64,000 bases of DNA, taken from Arthrobacter sp. Soil782. Lineage in GTDB: Bacteria > Actinomycetota > Actinomycetes > Actinomycetales > Micrococcaceae. A program made the position numbers and the translations under genes. This document shows, piece by piece, positions 8,373 to 17,609 of the stretch. The notes under the pieces were generated by a model. The model was not told the DNA's origin. It did not search any database and saw nothing but the letters and a program-made list of their open reading frames with translations. Numbering within the stretch: position 1 is the stretch's first letter; each line of letters starts with the position of its first letter. The stretch covers positions 62,001 to 126,000 of the forward strand of contig NZ_LMSO01000012.1 of the NCBI RefSeq assembly GCF_001428435.1, given 5' to 3'.

Positions 8373-9443
8373 GTGAGCGGCGGTCTGGTAGCCCTGCTGG
8401 ACGACGTCGCAGCCCTGGCCCGCATAGCGGCCGCGTCGGTGGATGACGTTGCAGCCGGAGCCGCAAGAGCCGGCGTAAAGGCGGCCGGCGTTGTGATTGA
8501 CGATGCTGCAGTCACCCCGCAGTACGTTTCCGGGGCTGACCCGTCCCGCGAACTGCCAATGATCAAGCGAATCTTCTGGGGCTCGCTGCGCAACAAGCTG
8601 TTGATCATTTTGCCGGCGTTGCTCCTCGTCAGTGCCTTCGTCCCGGGCATCATCCCCTACATCCTGATGCTGGGCGGCACCTACCTATGCTTTGAGGGCG
8701 CCGAGAAGGTTTGGCACAAGCTCCGCGGTCAGCACGATGCGAAGAAGTCGCCAGCGGTGGAGCGAGGTCCCGAGGCAGAAGCCAAGGTCATCAAGGGTGC
8801 GATCACCACCGACTTCATCCTGTCCTGCGAAATCATGGTCATCTCGATGAACGAGGTGGCCGCCGAGTCCATCTGGTCCCGTGCGCTCATCCTGATTGTC
8901 GTGGCTATCGCGATCACCGTGCTCGTTTACGGAGCCGTTGGTCTGATCGTCAAGATGGACGACATCGGGCTGCACCTGACAACCAAAGACTCTGCAGGCT
9001 CCAAGCGGTTCGGTGAGCTGCTCGTCAAGGGCATGCCCGCGGTGCTGGCCGCGATTACCTTCATCGGCACTATCGCCATGCTCTGGGTAGGTGGCCACAT
9101 CATGGTGCAGGGCGTCCATGACCTTGGATGGCACCCGCCGTACGACCTCATCCACTCCCTCGAAGAACCGTTCGTGGGTATTGCAGTGGTGGGTGGGCTG
9201 CTGGCCTGGCTCGTGAACACGCTGTTGTCGGCAATCGTCGGACTTGCCTGGGGCCTCGCCGTCATGGCCATCGTGCACCCGCTGCTGAAGGCATTGCCGT
9301 TCGGCAAGGACAAAGGCGGGCACGAGGAGGGAGATGTACGCGCAGCAATCGCGGGCTATCGACCGAAGAAACACAACTCCGATTCCGCTCAGGCAACTTC
9401 CGCTCAAACAACAGAGACGCCGAACACCAATCCCAGAACGTAG
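8373..9443 (+). CDS. DUF808 family inner membrane protein (YedI-like)
   Basis: The start SGGLVALLDDVAALARIAAASVDD and the following DDAAVTPQYV are the hallmark of the DUF808/YedI family. About seven hydrophobic segments follow, and the C-terminus is a hydrophilic tail rich in Gln, Thr and Ser. The length of 356 residues is slightly above the family's usual ~300 because of that tail. Function is not known for the family. The GTG start follows an AT-poor leader without a strong SD. Its last 40 bases overlap the end of the convergent VIT-family gene. Confidence 0.85.
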   Translation: MSGGLVALLDDVAALARIAAASVDDVAAGAARAGVKAAGVVIDDAAVTPQYVSGADPSRELPMIKRIFWGSLRNKLLIILPALLLVSAFVPGIIPYILMLGGTYLCFEGAEKVWHKLRGQHDAKKSPAVERGPEAEAKVIKGAITTDFILSCEIMVISMNEVAAESIWSRALILIVVAIAITVLVYGAVGLIVKMDDIGLHLTTKDSAGSKRFGELLVKGMPAVLAAITFIGTIAMLWVGGHIMVQGVHDLGWHPPYDLIHSLEEPFVGIAVVGGLLAWLVNTLLSAIVGLAWGLAVMAIVHPLLKALPFGKDKGGHEEGDVRAAIAGYRPKKHNSDSAQATSAQTTETPNTNPRT

Positions 9444-10498
9444 GTCGCTGCGGCCGCTCCCAGTCCGATGGCGAGCTGACGCAGTGCCCGCTTGAGCGGA
9501 GAGGCGCCGGAAAGCAAACCGACGACGGCGCCTGTCGCCAATAGCGCCAGCCCCACCAGGGCGCAGGCGACAATCACAGCCGTGATTCCGGTGAGCCCGA
9601 AAATGTACGGGAGAACGGGGATCACTGCCCCGGAGGCAAAGAAGCAGAAACTCGCGGCCGCCGCTCCCATCGCTGTCCCCACGCTCTCGTGGTCGTCCTG
9701 CCGTTCCTGACGCTCGGGCTGGAGCGAGAAACTCGGATCGCAGTCACAGCTGAATTGCCCCAGGCGTTCGGCTGCACGATGTTCTGCTGCCTCAGGGGAC
9801 ATGCCGCGTGCGCGGTAGACCAGCACGAGTTCGTTGGCGTCGATATCGAGCTCTTTGGCTGCCGTCAGGGTGACCTGCGTGGGACGTGACGCTGTCAGAA
9901 GCTCCCGCTGCGACCGCACCGACACGTATTCGCCGGCGCCCATGGACAGCGCGCCGGCGAGCAGGCCCGCGAGACCGCTGAACAGCACGAAAGCGCTCGA
10001 GACTCCTGTTGCGCCGATACCCATGACAAGAGCCAGGTTGCTCACCAGGCCGTCATTCGCACCAAAGACCGCGGCACGGAAGTTGCCGGAAAGCCGATTG
10101 CGTCCACGCGTTGCGAGGCCCCGCACAACCTCCTCGTGAATCTGCTCGTCCGCAGCCATTGCGCTGGTCGCGGAAGGGTCCGCAGCGTAGGGGGAGCGGC
10201 CCTCGGCACGCTGGGCCAGGGCCAGCACAAACACGGAGCCGAAGCGCCGGGCAAGGAAGCCGAGAATCCGGTTCCGCAGCGACGGACGCAACGGCTTGCC
10301 GGCGTCGTTCCCCAGCAGGGTGAGCCAGTGCTGTTCGTGTCGTCCCTCAGCCTGGGCGAGAGCGAGGAGGATTTCCTTCTCCTCGCCGCCGCGCTTGCGG
10401 GCAAGGTAGCGGTAGGTTGCAGCCTCTGCCCGTTCGTCGGCGAGATACTGCCGCCAACGCTTGATCTCGGCGGGTGTTCGGGTTACCTCGGGGCTCAC
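9404..10498 (-). CDS. Ferritin-like/VIT (CCC1) family membrane protein
   Basis: The N-terminal ~130 residues are a rubrerythrin/ferritin-like four-helix region with acidic metal ligands (LADERAEAATY, AEGRHEQHW, DEQIHEEVVRG). The C-terminal part is a VIT1/CCC1 transporter domain with FGANDGLVSNLALVMG and SMGAGEYVSVRSQREL. Members of this combined family move Fe2+ or Mn2+ across membranes, with the ferritin-like part acting as a cytosolic metal sensor or donor. The GTG at 10498 follows an AGGAG six bases upstream and gives 364 residues; the frame runs further upstream but that part looks non-coding. It is divergent from the DUF202 pair. Confidence 0.85.
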   Translation of the reverse strand: MSPEVTRTPAEIKRWRQYLADERAEAATYRYLARKRGGEEKEILLALAQAEGRHEQHWLTLLGNDAGKPLRPSLRNRILGFLARRFGSVFVLALAQRAEGRSPYAADPSATSAMAADEQIHEEVVRGLATRGRNRLSGNFRAAVFGANDGLVSNLALVMGIGATGVSSAFVLFSGLAGLLAGALSMGAGEYVSVRSQRELLTASRPTQVTLTAAKELDIDANELVLVYRARGMSPEAAEHRAAERLGQFSCDCDPSFSLQPERQERQDDHESVGTAMGAAAASFCFFASGAVIPVLPYIFGLTGITAVIVACALVGLALLATGAVVGLLSGASPLKRALRQLAIGLGAAAATYVLGLVFGVSVV

Positions 10499-10728
10499 AG
10501 CCGGCTCCTGATTTTCTCCGGCCAGGGCTGTTGAGGAGCTCCGGCCATTAACGAATGCATGGCCGAAGGTCTCGTTCGCCGCTGATGCGGTGGACTGCCG
10601 GGCATCATCGCTGATCACCAGTATGTCGACAGGCCGCGGAGCGCATTGCACTCCGGAACTACTCCCCTTCGCAAACATCCATGGTACCCGCAACGGAGCC
10701 TGAAGCCGGCACTGGTTAGGATGAGGCG

Positions 10729-11127
10729 GTGGATACCGCAATGAACGACGACGACGGCGCTCGGCGTGGTCTCGCCCGCCGCCTCCTGCGCGGAGGTGCC
10801 GAGCCGGACCCGAGGTTTACGCTTGCGAACGAACGTACGTTCCTTGCGTGGATCCGCACCTCACTGGCGCTGATGGCCGGTGGGATCGCAGTGGAGGCGT
10901 TCACCACCGCGATCTTCGAGCCGCAGCTGCGGACCGCCCTGGCCGTCCTGCTGCTCCTGCATGCGATGATCATCTCTTCGGTGGCGTGTTTTCGCTGGCT
11001 CAATGTTGAGCGTGCGATGCGGCACGGCACGCCTTTGCCGCTTCCTTTCCTGGCGCCGCTGCTGGCGTTGGGAGGGTCGGTAGTTGCCGCCGTCGTCGTT
11101 GTTTTCGTGCTGATGCGGGGCACCTGA
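10729..11127 (+). CDS. DUF202 (YidH-like) membrane protein, first of a pair
   Basis: The protein has the family signature FTLANERTFLAWIRTSLALMAGG followed by three hydrophobic helices, in 132 residues. Function is unknown; the family is related to the yeast vacuolar VTC1-type membrane domain. A GTG at 10729 and an ATG at 10741 are both possible starts, and AGGATGAGG lies just before the first. One base separates its stop from the next gene's start, and that gene belongs to the same family, so the two products are likely made together and may associate. Confidence 0.8.
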   Translation: MDTAMNDDDGARRGLARRLLRGGAEPDPRFTLANERTFLAWIRTSLALMAGGIAVEAFTTAIFEPQLRTALAVLLLLHAMIISSVACFRWLNVERAMRHGTPLPLPFLAPLLALGGSVVAAVVVVFVLMRGT

Positions 11128-11128
11128 G

Positions 11129-11455
11129 GTGACAGCGCTGGTCCGGGACTCCGGCCTTCAGCCGGAGCGGACATCACTGGCCTGGGGTAGGACAATGACG
11201 GCGCTGGTCGGCTCCAGTCTCCTGTTCCTGCGGTGGGTGCCAACCTACGGCTGGTTCGCTGGAACGCTTGTGGCTGGAACACTGGCGGCGGCGCTCGGCA
11301 TTTATGTGAGCCAGCGCCGCCGGTATGCGCGGAGCGTCGCAGGGATTTCGCGGGGACGGGTGGACGCGGATGTTGTGGCGGTGATGTCTACCTCGCTGGC
11401 GGTGTTCGCGGTGGGCTCGATCGGAATCTACACCGTGCTGTTCCTGCCGCTGTAA
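11129..11455 (+). CDS. DUF202 membrane protein, second of a pair
   Basis: This is a 108-residue protein with a shortened form of the same signature (LQPERTSLAWGRTMTALVGSSLLFLRW) and three hydrophobic segments. It lies one base after the first DUF202 gene. The pair is divergent from the VIT-type metal transporter gene, so a joint role at the membrane is possible but not shown by sequence. Confidence 0.8.
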   Translation: MTALVRDSGLQPERTSLAWGRTMTALVGSSLLFLRWVPTYGWFAGTLVAGTLAAALGIYVSQRRRYARSVAGISRGRVDADVVAVMSTSLAVFAVGSIGIYTVLFLPL

Positions 11456-11525
11456 CAGGCTGCACGTAGGGTAGTAGCGAACCCGCCTGCTTTCAGCATG
11501 CCCTCTCATACCAGGAAGAAGCGCC

Positions 11526-12668
11526 GTGGAGTACAGACGCGACACCAATGCAGCACGCAACCAGCCGAGCCCGTGGAGGGACGGCCTCGGAAGGGTGAGC
11601 CTCCGCAGTGCGCAGCTGCTCCTGCTCCTGACGTTGCTGGTGGTATCGATCTACGGTCTGATCCAGGTGCGGCTCGTGGTCATTCCGCTGCTGCTCGCGC
11701 TGATCCTCGCCGCAGCCATCAGCCCTCTGGTCAACATGCTGCGACGCCGCGGCTGGCCGAGCGCGCTGGCAACTGCCACCTCCTTCCTGCTGCTGCTGGT
11801 GGTGCTCGGAGGCGTCATCACCGGGATCGTGTTCGCGGTACGCAGTCAGCTCGACGAGCTGATCCAGCAGGCCAACGAGGGTTTCCAGCAGGTCTACGAC
11901 TTCATCCAGACCGGACCCATCCCGATTGACCAGGAGCAAATCGAAAGCGCCCGGCAATCTCTGATCGACTTCGCTACGAGCTCGACCGTGGGCAGTACTG
12001 CGCTGACCGGGCTCAGCGCAGCCGGCAGCTTTCTCACAGGCGCGCTGTTGATGCTGGTGATCCTGTTCTTCTTCCTTAAGGACGGCGACAAGATCTGGGC
12101 CTTCATGCTGCGGCCTTTCCGCGGGGAACGGTTGCACCGCGCGCAGCGCGTTGGGCACAGGAGCCTGGACGTGCTGGGCGGCTACGTTCGGGGAACGGCC
12201 ATTATTGCCACCGTGGACTCGGTGTTCATCGGCATCGCCCTGCTGATTCTGGGTGTGCCGCTGGCCATCCCGCTGGCCGTGATCGTGTTCATCGGCTCAT
12301 TCGTTCCACTCGTCGGCGCAACCGTTGCGGGAGTCCTCGCCGCGCTGGTTGCACTGGTGGCCAACGGGCCGTTCGTTGCGCTGATGGTGATTCTCGCCGT
12401 CGTCGTTGTGAACCAGCTGGAAGGCAACTTCCTGCAGCCGGTTGTCATGGGGCGCTCGCTGAACATCCACGCGCTCGTGATCCTGCTGGCGTTGACCGCG
12501 GGGACCATCCTGGCCGGCATCGTCGGTGCGATTCTTGCCGTACCGGTGGCCGCAGTTACGTGGGCGGCGATCAAGGCATGGAACGAGGAGGATGAGCCGG
12601 AGCCGGCTGCTGTGCCTGCGACATCCGATCCGGACGGCGCCGGGGCGGTGCCTGCGCAGGAACCGTAA
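11526..12668 (+). CDS. AI-2E family transporter (PerM/YdiK type)
   Basis: About eight transmembrane segments are arranged as in the AI-2E transporter family. An early LVVIPLLLALILAAAISPLVNMLRRRGWPSALA block, the central FFFLKDGDKIWAFM motif and a late VVVNQLEGNFLQPVVMGRSLNIHALVI block are all typical. Known members export autoinducer-2 or act as Na+/H+ antiporters, so the family name does not fix the substrate. The GTG start is preceded by AGGAAGAAG. A strong terminator follows directly, shared with the convergent symporter gene. Confidence 0.85.
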   Translation: MEYRRDTNAARNQPSPWRDGLGRVSLRSAQLLLLLTLLVVSIYGLIQVRLVVIPLLLALILAAAISPLVNMLRRRGWPSALATATSFLLLLVVLGGVITGIVFAVRSQLDELIQQANEGFQQVYDFIQTGPIPIDQEQIESARQSLIDFATSSTVGSTALTGLSAAGSFLTGALLMLVILFFFLKDGDKIWAFMLRPFRGERLHRAQRVGHRSLDVLGGYVRGTAIIATVDSVFIGIALLILGVPLAIPLAVIVFIGSFVPLVGATVAGVLAALVALVANGPFVALMVILAVVVVNQLEGNFLQPVVMGRSLNIHALVILLALTAGTILAGIVGAILAVPVAAVTWAAIKAWNEEDEPEPAAVPATSDPDGAGAVPAQEP

Positions 12669-12674
12669 ACACAG

Positions 12675-12738
12675 AAACTGCCCGCGGGTGCAGGGCCGCC
12701 GGTTCGAAACGGCAGCCCTGCACCTGCGGGCAGTTTTT
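12675..12738. terminator. Bidirectional intrinsic terminator
   Basis: A long inverted repeat (AAACTGCCCGC...GCGGGCAGTTT with GCAGGGC/GCCCTGC inside) ends in a T run on the plus strand and mirrors it with an A run on the other side. It sits between the converging AI-2E transporter and symporter genes and can serve both. Confidence 0.85.
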
Positions 12739-12758
12739 GTACTGGGGAGCGGACAGCG

Positions 12759-14291
12759 TCAGCGAACCGGAGTCACCGGCCCCTCGAGGGGAACTTCCTC
12801 CTGGACCTCGCCCGCCACCCGCTTGTTCCACGCCGTCATGACCGCCGGGTCCGTTGGCTTCGTGGCAAGCGAGACTGCAATGTAGCTGACGGCCGAGGCA
12901 ATGAGGCCGAAGTAGATCGGCTCGTTCGCGTACAGGCCGTCACCGATCGCCAGTCCTGCGTAGACCGCGAGCGTGCCGAGTGTGACGACCGACCCCGCGA
13001 TCATCGAAACCGCTGCGCCCGGGCCGGTGCCGCGCTTCCACACCAGACCCCCGAGGATGGCAACCAGCAGACCGCCCACCAGGATGTCGTAGGCAATGGT
13101 GAGCGCGACGACGACGTCGTTCAGGACGATCGCAACCAGCACCGCCAGAACGCCAAGCCCCAGTACCCACATGCGGTTGCTCGCGACGTCGTGCTCCGGG
13201 TCGGACTCCCTGTGGCCCTCTGCAGCCACCGTGGCACCGCCGCGCAGCCCGTGGCGCCGCCAGCTGTGGACAAAAGGTACGACGTCGGAGCTCGCCACGG
13301 TTGCCGCGGCGATCAATGCGCCGGACGCAGTGGACATCATTGCCGCGACTGCGGCAGCAAGGACCAGCCCGCCGATGCCGATGGGAAGGACGTCGATGGC
13401 AACCTGGGCGTAGACGTCGTCGGTGTTTTCGAGGACGGGCAGCAGCACGCTGGCTGCCATGCCGATCAGGGCTCCGGCGACGCCGTAGAGGATGCAGTAG
13501 ATTCCAGCAGTTGTGCCGCCCCATCGGGCGACGCCCGGCGTTCTGGAGGTGAAGACGCGCTGCCAGATGTCCTGACCGATGAGGAGCCCCAGCGTGTACA
13601 CCACGAAGTAGGTGATGATGGACTGCGCACCGATTCCGGTGATACTGAAGAACTCCTCCCCGGCACGTTCCCGGATGCCGTCGAACCCGCCGGCGGCGGA
13701 GAGCGCGAAGGGGAGCATGAGCGCGAAGACGCCGATGGTCTTGATGATGAACTGCGCCATGTCTGCCAACGTAATGGACCACATGCCGCCTATGGTCGAA
13801 TAGATCAGCACGATGATTCCGCCGAGTGCAATCGCAAGCCAGCGGTCCAGGCCAAACAGCACGACGAAGATGGTGGCGTAAGCGCCGGTTGACGTGGCGC
13901 ACAGCACCACGGTGTACGCGAGCATGACGAAGCCTGCGATCTTGGTGGCCTCGTGCCCGTACCGGAGGGTGAGCATCTGGGAGACCGTGTAAATCTTCAG
14001 CTTCTGGATGGTAGGGGCGAAGAAAAGGCTGAGCACCAGGACGCCGGTGCCGATGGCGACAACCAGCCACATGCCGGAGATACCGAACTGGTAGCCAAGT
14101 CCCACACCGCCGACAGTGGAGGCTCCACCCAGGACGACCGCCGCCATGGTGCCGGTGTACAGCACCGGCCCCAGCCGCCGTCCGGCAACGAGATAGTCAC
14201 TGGTATTTTTGGTGCGCGATTTGCCCCACCAGCCGAAGGCTAGCATCGAGGCGAGGTAGACCACCACGATGGCGACGTTGACGAATTCCAT
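12759..14291 (-). CDS. Sodium:solute symporter (SSS) family transporter
   Basis: This 510-residue protein has about 13 hydrophobic segments and SSS-family features: an N-terminal GWWGKSRTKNTSDYLVAGRRLGP and the TSTGAYATIFVVLFGLDRW and YSTIGGMWSITLADMAQFIIK blocks. It imports an organic solute with Na+; the substrate class is not fixed by sequence. The ATG at 14291 is chosen because AGGAGA is placed just upstream. The gene is divergent from an XRE-cupin regulator with a palindrome between them. The ureohydrolase and ThDP genes 5 kb away suggest a guanidino or polyamine-type substrate, which is an inference. Confidence 0.85.
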   Translation of the reverse strand: MEFVNVAIVVVYLASMLAFGWWGKSRTKNTSDYLVAGRRLGPVLYTGTMAAVVLGGASTVGGVGLGYQFGISGMWLVVAIGTGVLVLSLFFAPTIQKLKIYTVSQMLTLRYGHEATKIAGFVMLAYTVVLCATSTGAYATIFVVLFGLDRWLAIALGGIIVLIYSTIGGMWSITLADMAQFIIKTIGVFALMLPFALSAAGGFDGIRERAGEEFFSITGIGAQSIITYFVVYTLGLLIGQDIWQRVFTSRTPGVARWGGTTAGIYCILYGVAGALIGMAASVLLPVLENTDDVYAQVAIDVLPIGIGGLVLAAAVAAMMSTASGALIAAATVASSDVVPFVHSWRRHGLRGGATVAAEGHRESDPEHDVASNRMWVLGLGVLAVLVAIVLNDVVVALTIAYDILVGGLLVAILGGLVWKRGTGPGAAVSMIAGSVVTLGTLAVYAGLAIGDGLYANEPIYFGLIASAVSYIAVSLATKPTDPAVMTAWNKRVAGEVQEEVPLEGPVTPVR

Positions 14292-14324
14292 GATTCTCCT
14301 GAGAACGGGCGGTTTCACCTATAA

Positions 14325-14338
14325 GCAACAGATGTTGC
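14325..14338. promoter_or_regulatory. Palindromic operator between symporter and XRE-cupin regulator
   Basis: GCAACA and TGTTGC flank a two-base centre. The site lies 34 bases upstream of the symporter start and next to a TATAGG -10-like hexamer on the minus strand. Its position makes the neighbouring XRE-cupin protein the likely ligand. Confidence 0.5.
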
Positions 14339-14433
14339 GTATTAGGCTAGTTGTGACCGAAGTAACAGGTCAAGTGTGACGGAGCGGACAGCGTCTGTAT
14401 GCTCGTAAACCAGCAGTCCCGGAAGGAACCACA

Positions 14434-15012
14434 GTGAAGGCTCTCCCAGTAGAACCGAGCAACGCGCCGGTCGCGATTGGTTCGCGGATCAGGTCAGCGC
14501 GGCAGGCCCAGCGCATGACGATCGAACAGGTGGCAGACTCCACCGGGCTGACCAAAGGCTTCCTCAGCAGGGTGGAGCGGGACCTGACGTCGCCGTCGGT
14601 CGCTTCTCTCGTGACGCTGTGCCAGGTTTTGTCCATCTCCATCGGGGATCTCTTCACCGTCCCGGAAACGCATCTCACCCGGCTGAGTGAAGCACCGAAG
14701 ATCAGTCTCGGTGGTGAAGGCATCAACGAGCGGCTCATGACAGCGCGTTCGGAGCAACGCCTTCAGATGATTCGGGCTGTTGTTGCACCCAATGGCAAAG
14801 GCGAGTCGGATCTGTACTCGGTGGACTGCGAAGTGGAGACCCTGCATATTGTGGCTGGCCGGTTCGAGCTGATTTTCTCCAACGACCGGTACGCGATGGA
14901 AGCGGGTGACACCATCACCTTCCCGGGCCGGGAACCGCACACCTGGGTGAACCCCTCCGACGAGGAAGCGGTGGTGCTGTGGACCCTGGTCCCAGCGGCG
15001 TCCAGAAGCTGA
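14434..15012 (+). CDS. XRE-family regulator with C-terminal cupin domain
   Basis: The N-terminal HTH (GSRIRSARQAQRMTIEQVADSTGLTKGFLSRVERDLTSPSVASL, about residues 13-60) is a typical XRE domain. A cupin_2 fold follows (residues ~110-190, with the closing AGDTITFPGREPHTWVNPSDEEAVVLW). Regulators of this architecture commonly control catabolism or uptake of amino acids and polyamines, such as PuuR-type proteins. It is divergent from the symporter, which is the obvious target. The start is a GTG after GGAAGGAA. Confidence 0.88.
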   Translation: MKALPVEPSNAPVAIGSRIRSARQAQRMTIEQVADSTGLTKGFLSRVERDLTSPSVASLVTLCQVLSISIGDLFTVPETHLTRLSEAPKISLGGEGINERLMTARSEQRLQMIRAVVAPNGKGESDLYSVDCEVETLHIVAGRFELIFSNDRYAMEAGDTITFPGREPHTWVNPSDEEAVVLWTLVPAASRS

Positions 15013-15205
15013 TTTCCTGTCCCAATCGTTACCGGGATACCAAGCGAGCTTATGGAATACTGATCGAATGACGCCGGTCTATACAGGATCGGCGACTGTT
15101 GTGGTCACTCATCGCGGCAGGCCGGCTCATACCGGTTGTTCGCCTCGATGCCTCGACGACGCCGCGCCGGTGCCCGGCGCGCTAGCTTGTGAAGGGACTG
15201 GAGCG

Positions 15206-16585
15206 ATGAAAACTTTTCGGACAGCAGGGTTTGCGGTGGTTGCGGCTGTTGCGTTGACCGCCACGGCATGTGGCGGCGGAGGCGGCGGGACTGCCGATGG
15301 CGGCGAGGCCGCAGATTACGGAGCAGAACTCTCCGGCACCATGACGACGGGCGGCTTCACTCTGGGCGATGAGGTGGCAACGTCCCGTGCGGACCTTGCT
15401 ACCGCCGCCCTGGAGGAGGACGGCGTTACCGTTGAGATCAACGAGAGCAACTTCGATCCCCAGCGGTTCGCTGCGCAGGCCGCGAGCGGAACACTGCCGG
15501 ACCTTGTGGTGATGGACCGCCAGTATGTGGCGACCTATGCGGCCAAGGGGCTGATCGAGCCGGTTGATGAATGCTTCACTACCCACGATGTCAACGCTGA
15601 GGAGCATTACTACCCTGCGGTGCTCCAGGACGTCACCTATGACGGGAAGGTGTATGGCATTCCCCAGTTCTGGCAGCCCTGGTCAATCATCACCAACACA
15701 CGCGTCATGGAGGAAGCCGGTGTGACGGCCGAGGATCTTGACACCTCGAATCCTGATGCCGTTCTCGCCGCTGCAGAGAAGATGTACGAGTCCGACGGCG
15801 AGAACCCCACCCGTCTCGGGTTCGATCCTCAGATGCCGTCACAGGCTCCGATCTGGTTCGCCGCGTTCGGCGGGCAGATCATGGACGAGGACGGAAAACC
15901 GACTCTCGATGACCCAGCCAATATTGAAGCGCTCACCTGGCTGAAGGAGATTTACGACGCCCAGGGTGGTTACGAGACGGCCTACAGCTTCGGCCAGACC
16001 TGGGACTTCTTCGGCGAGAACAACCAGTTCGTTGCTGACCAGGTTGGTGCGGGGCTGTACGCCCAGTGGTACCCCAACGTCCTGGCCGACTATGCGGACA
16101 AGCTCGAGATTTCCGGTGTTCCGCTGCGGAACCAGGACGGTGAGGCCATCGCCGTTGCCGGCGGGCAGTCCTACGTGATCCCGACGGGTGCCAAGAACAA
16201 GGCGGCAGCCTGTAAGTGGGCCGTCACCAACACCTCGGATGAAGCCTGGATGGCAGCAGCCGAGGCGCGCGTTTCGGGGATGGAAGAGGGCGGCATCTTC
16301 ACCGGCATCTTCACCGGTTCGCAGACCGCAGACCAGCTGATCAAGGAGGAGTACCTGGAGCCGACCGGCAACGAGGGCTTCGACCAGCTGATCGACTCCT
16401 ATTACCAGGCACTCGAGAACGGTGTGCCGCTCGGTTCATCGCCGGCTGGCCTTGAAATTCAGACCGAACTGCAGAACGCCATGGCTCCCGCGATGTCCGG
16501 TGACAAGACCATCGAGGAAGCACTGGGCGATGCGCAGGCCGCCGCAATGCTCGTATACGAACAGGCGACCGCCGGCGCACAGTAG
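15206..16585 (+). CDS. ABC importer solute-binding lipoprotein (family 1, sugar type)
   Basis: The first residues (MKTFRTAGFAVVAAVALTATACGGGG) form a lipoprotein signal with the modified cysteine in TATAC. The remaining 430 residues follow the extracellular solute-binding protein family 1 pattern, with DLVVMDRQYVATYAAKGLIEPV near the start and PQFWQPWSIITNTRVMEEAGV later. It would capture a sugar or oligosaccharide outside the cell and deliver it to the two permeases encoded just downstream on the opposite strand. That convergent layout is unusual, since the three genes normally form one operon. The ATG at 15206 follows GGAG; an upstream extension of the frame does not look coding. Confidence 0.9.
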   Translation: MKTFRTAGFAVVAAVALTATACGGGGGGTADGGEAADYGAELSGTMTTGGFTLGDEVATSRADLATAALEEDGVTVEINESNFDPQRFAAQAASGTLPDLVVMDRQYVATYAAKGLIEPVDECFTTHDVNAEEHYYPAVLQDVTYDGKVYGIPQFWQPWSIITNTRVMEEAGVTAEDLDTSNPDAVLAAAEKMYESDGENPTRLGFDPQMPSQAPIWFAAFGGQIMDEDGKPTLDDPANIEALTWLKEIYDAQGGYETAYSFGQTWDFFGENNQFVADQVGAGLYAQWYPNVLADYADKLEISGVPLRNQDGEAIAVAGGQSYVIPTGAKNKAAACKWAVTNTSDEAWMAAAEARVSGMEEGGIFTGIFTGSQTADQLIKEEYLEPTGNEGFDQLIDSYYQALENGVPLGSSPAGLEIQTELQNAMAPAMSGDKTIEEALGDAQAAAMLVYEQATAGAQ

Positions 16586-16609
16586 GCGCCGCCGTCGTTG
16601 TTAAGACGT

Positions 16610-16650
16610 AAAGAGGGGAGCCGGCCGCAAGGCTGGCTCCCCTCTCTTTG
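16610..16650. terminator. Bidirectional intrinsic terminator
   Basis: AAGAGGGGAGCC pairs with GGCTCCCCTCT, and a short T-rich tail follows on the plus strand and the matching A-rich tail on the other. It separates the converging binding-protein and permease genes. Confidence 0.8.
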
Positions 16651-16665
16651 CGCCCCGGTGGTGGG

Positions 16666-17607
16666 TCAGCCCTTGCGGCCCTGTCCCGCCAGGCCCTCGA
16701 TGAAGTACCGCTGACCGAAAGCGAACAGGATCAGCATGGGCAGCGTTACCAGCAGGGCCGCTGTCATCACGTACTGGTAGTCGGCCTCACCGCCGGAGGT
16801 CGGGCTGAACAGCGACATCGCGTAGGAAATGCCGAGCGGCACCGTGTACTGGTCCGGGCTGCCGAAGTTCAGGTAGATCAGCGGCGCCTGCAGGTTATTC
16901 CAGCTCGCCTGGAACTCAAAGATGAACACGATGATGAAGGACGGGATGGACAGCGGCATGGCGATCCGCCGGAACAATCCGAAGTAGCTGCACCCGTCGA
17001 TGCGGGCGGCTTCGAAGATATCCCGGGGCAGGCCAAGGAAGAACTGGCGCTGCAGAAAGATGTAAAACGCTGAGCCGAAGAGATTGGCTCCCCACAGCGG
17101 CACTGTTGTGCCGAGGAAGCCGAGTTCCTTCCAGATCAGGTAGACCGGGATCATGGTCACTGCTCCGGGCAGCATCATGGTTCCAAGCACGAGGCCGAAC
17201 AGCAGGTTGCGGAACGGGAAACGGAAGTAGGCAAAGCCGAAGGCCACCAGAGAGCTCGAGAAGGTCACCAGCCCGGCTGCCAGCAGGGCGATGATCAGGC
17301 TGTTGGAGATCCAGGCGAGGAGCGGCAGCTGGTCCCACACCTCAACGTAGTTGGTGAAGACCCAGGTTTCCGGGATGAGCCGGTTGTCGAAGACGTCCTG
17401 GCGTGGCTTGAACGTTGCCGCCAGCAGCCACGCGAACGGGTACAGGAACAGCACGGAAAATCCCAGGAGAAGCGCCCAGAGGACGACCCGCCCAATGATG
17501 CTGCGCGGCTTGTACCAGGGGAAGCGCTGCGTGGGGGTTGCGGCGGACTTGTCCCGCGGATCCGACTCAGCGGCAGCCTGCGGTTGCGACTTGAGAACTG
17601 ATGCCAT
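16666..17607 (-). CDS. Sugar ABC transporter permease (MalG type)
   Basis: This is a 313-residue protein with six hydrophobic segments and the EAA loop that contacts the ATPase (EAARIDGCSYFGLFRRIAMPL). It has the MalG-type N-terminus with one long first helix after a hydrophilic lead. It forms the membrane channel together with the upstream MalF-type permease; its ATG comes two bases after that gene's stop. No ATPase gene is present, so a shared MsiK-type ATPase encoded elsewhere is expected. Confidence 0.9.
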   Translation of the reverse strand: MASVLKSQPQAAAESDPRDKSAATPTQRFPWYKPRSIIGRVVLWALLLGFSVLFLYPFAWLLAATFKPRQDVFDNRLIPETWVFTNYVEVWDQLPLLAWISNSLIIALLAAGLVTFSSSLVAFGFAYFRFPFRNLLFGLVLGTMMLPGAVTMIPVYLIWKELGFLGTTVPLWGANLFGSAFYIFLQRQFFLGLPRDIFEAARIDGCSYFGLFRRIAMPLSIPSFIIVFIFEFQASWNNLQAPLIYLNFGSPDQYTVPLGISYAMSLFSPTSGGEADYQYVMTAALLVTLPMLILFAFGQRYFIEGLAGQGRKG

Positions 17608-17609
17608 GG

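Noticed and set aside
9404-9443. Frameshift or fusion between DUF808 and VIT-family genes
   Set aside because: They are on opposite strands and simply overlap at their 3' ends by 40 bases.
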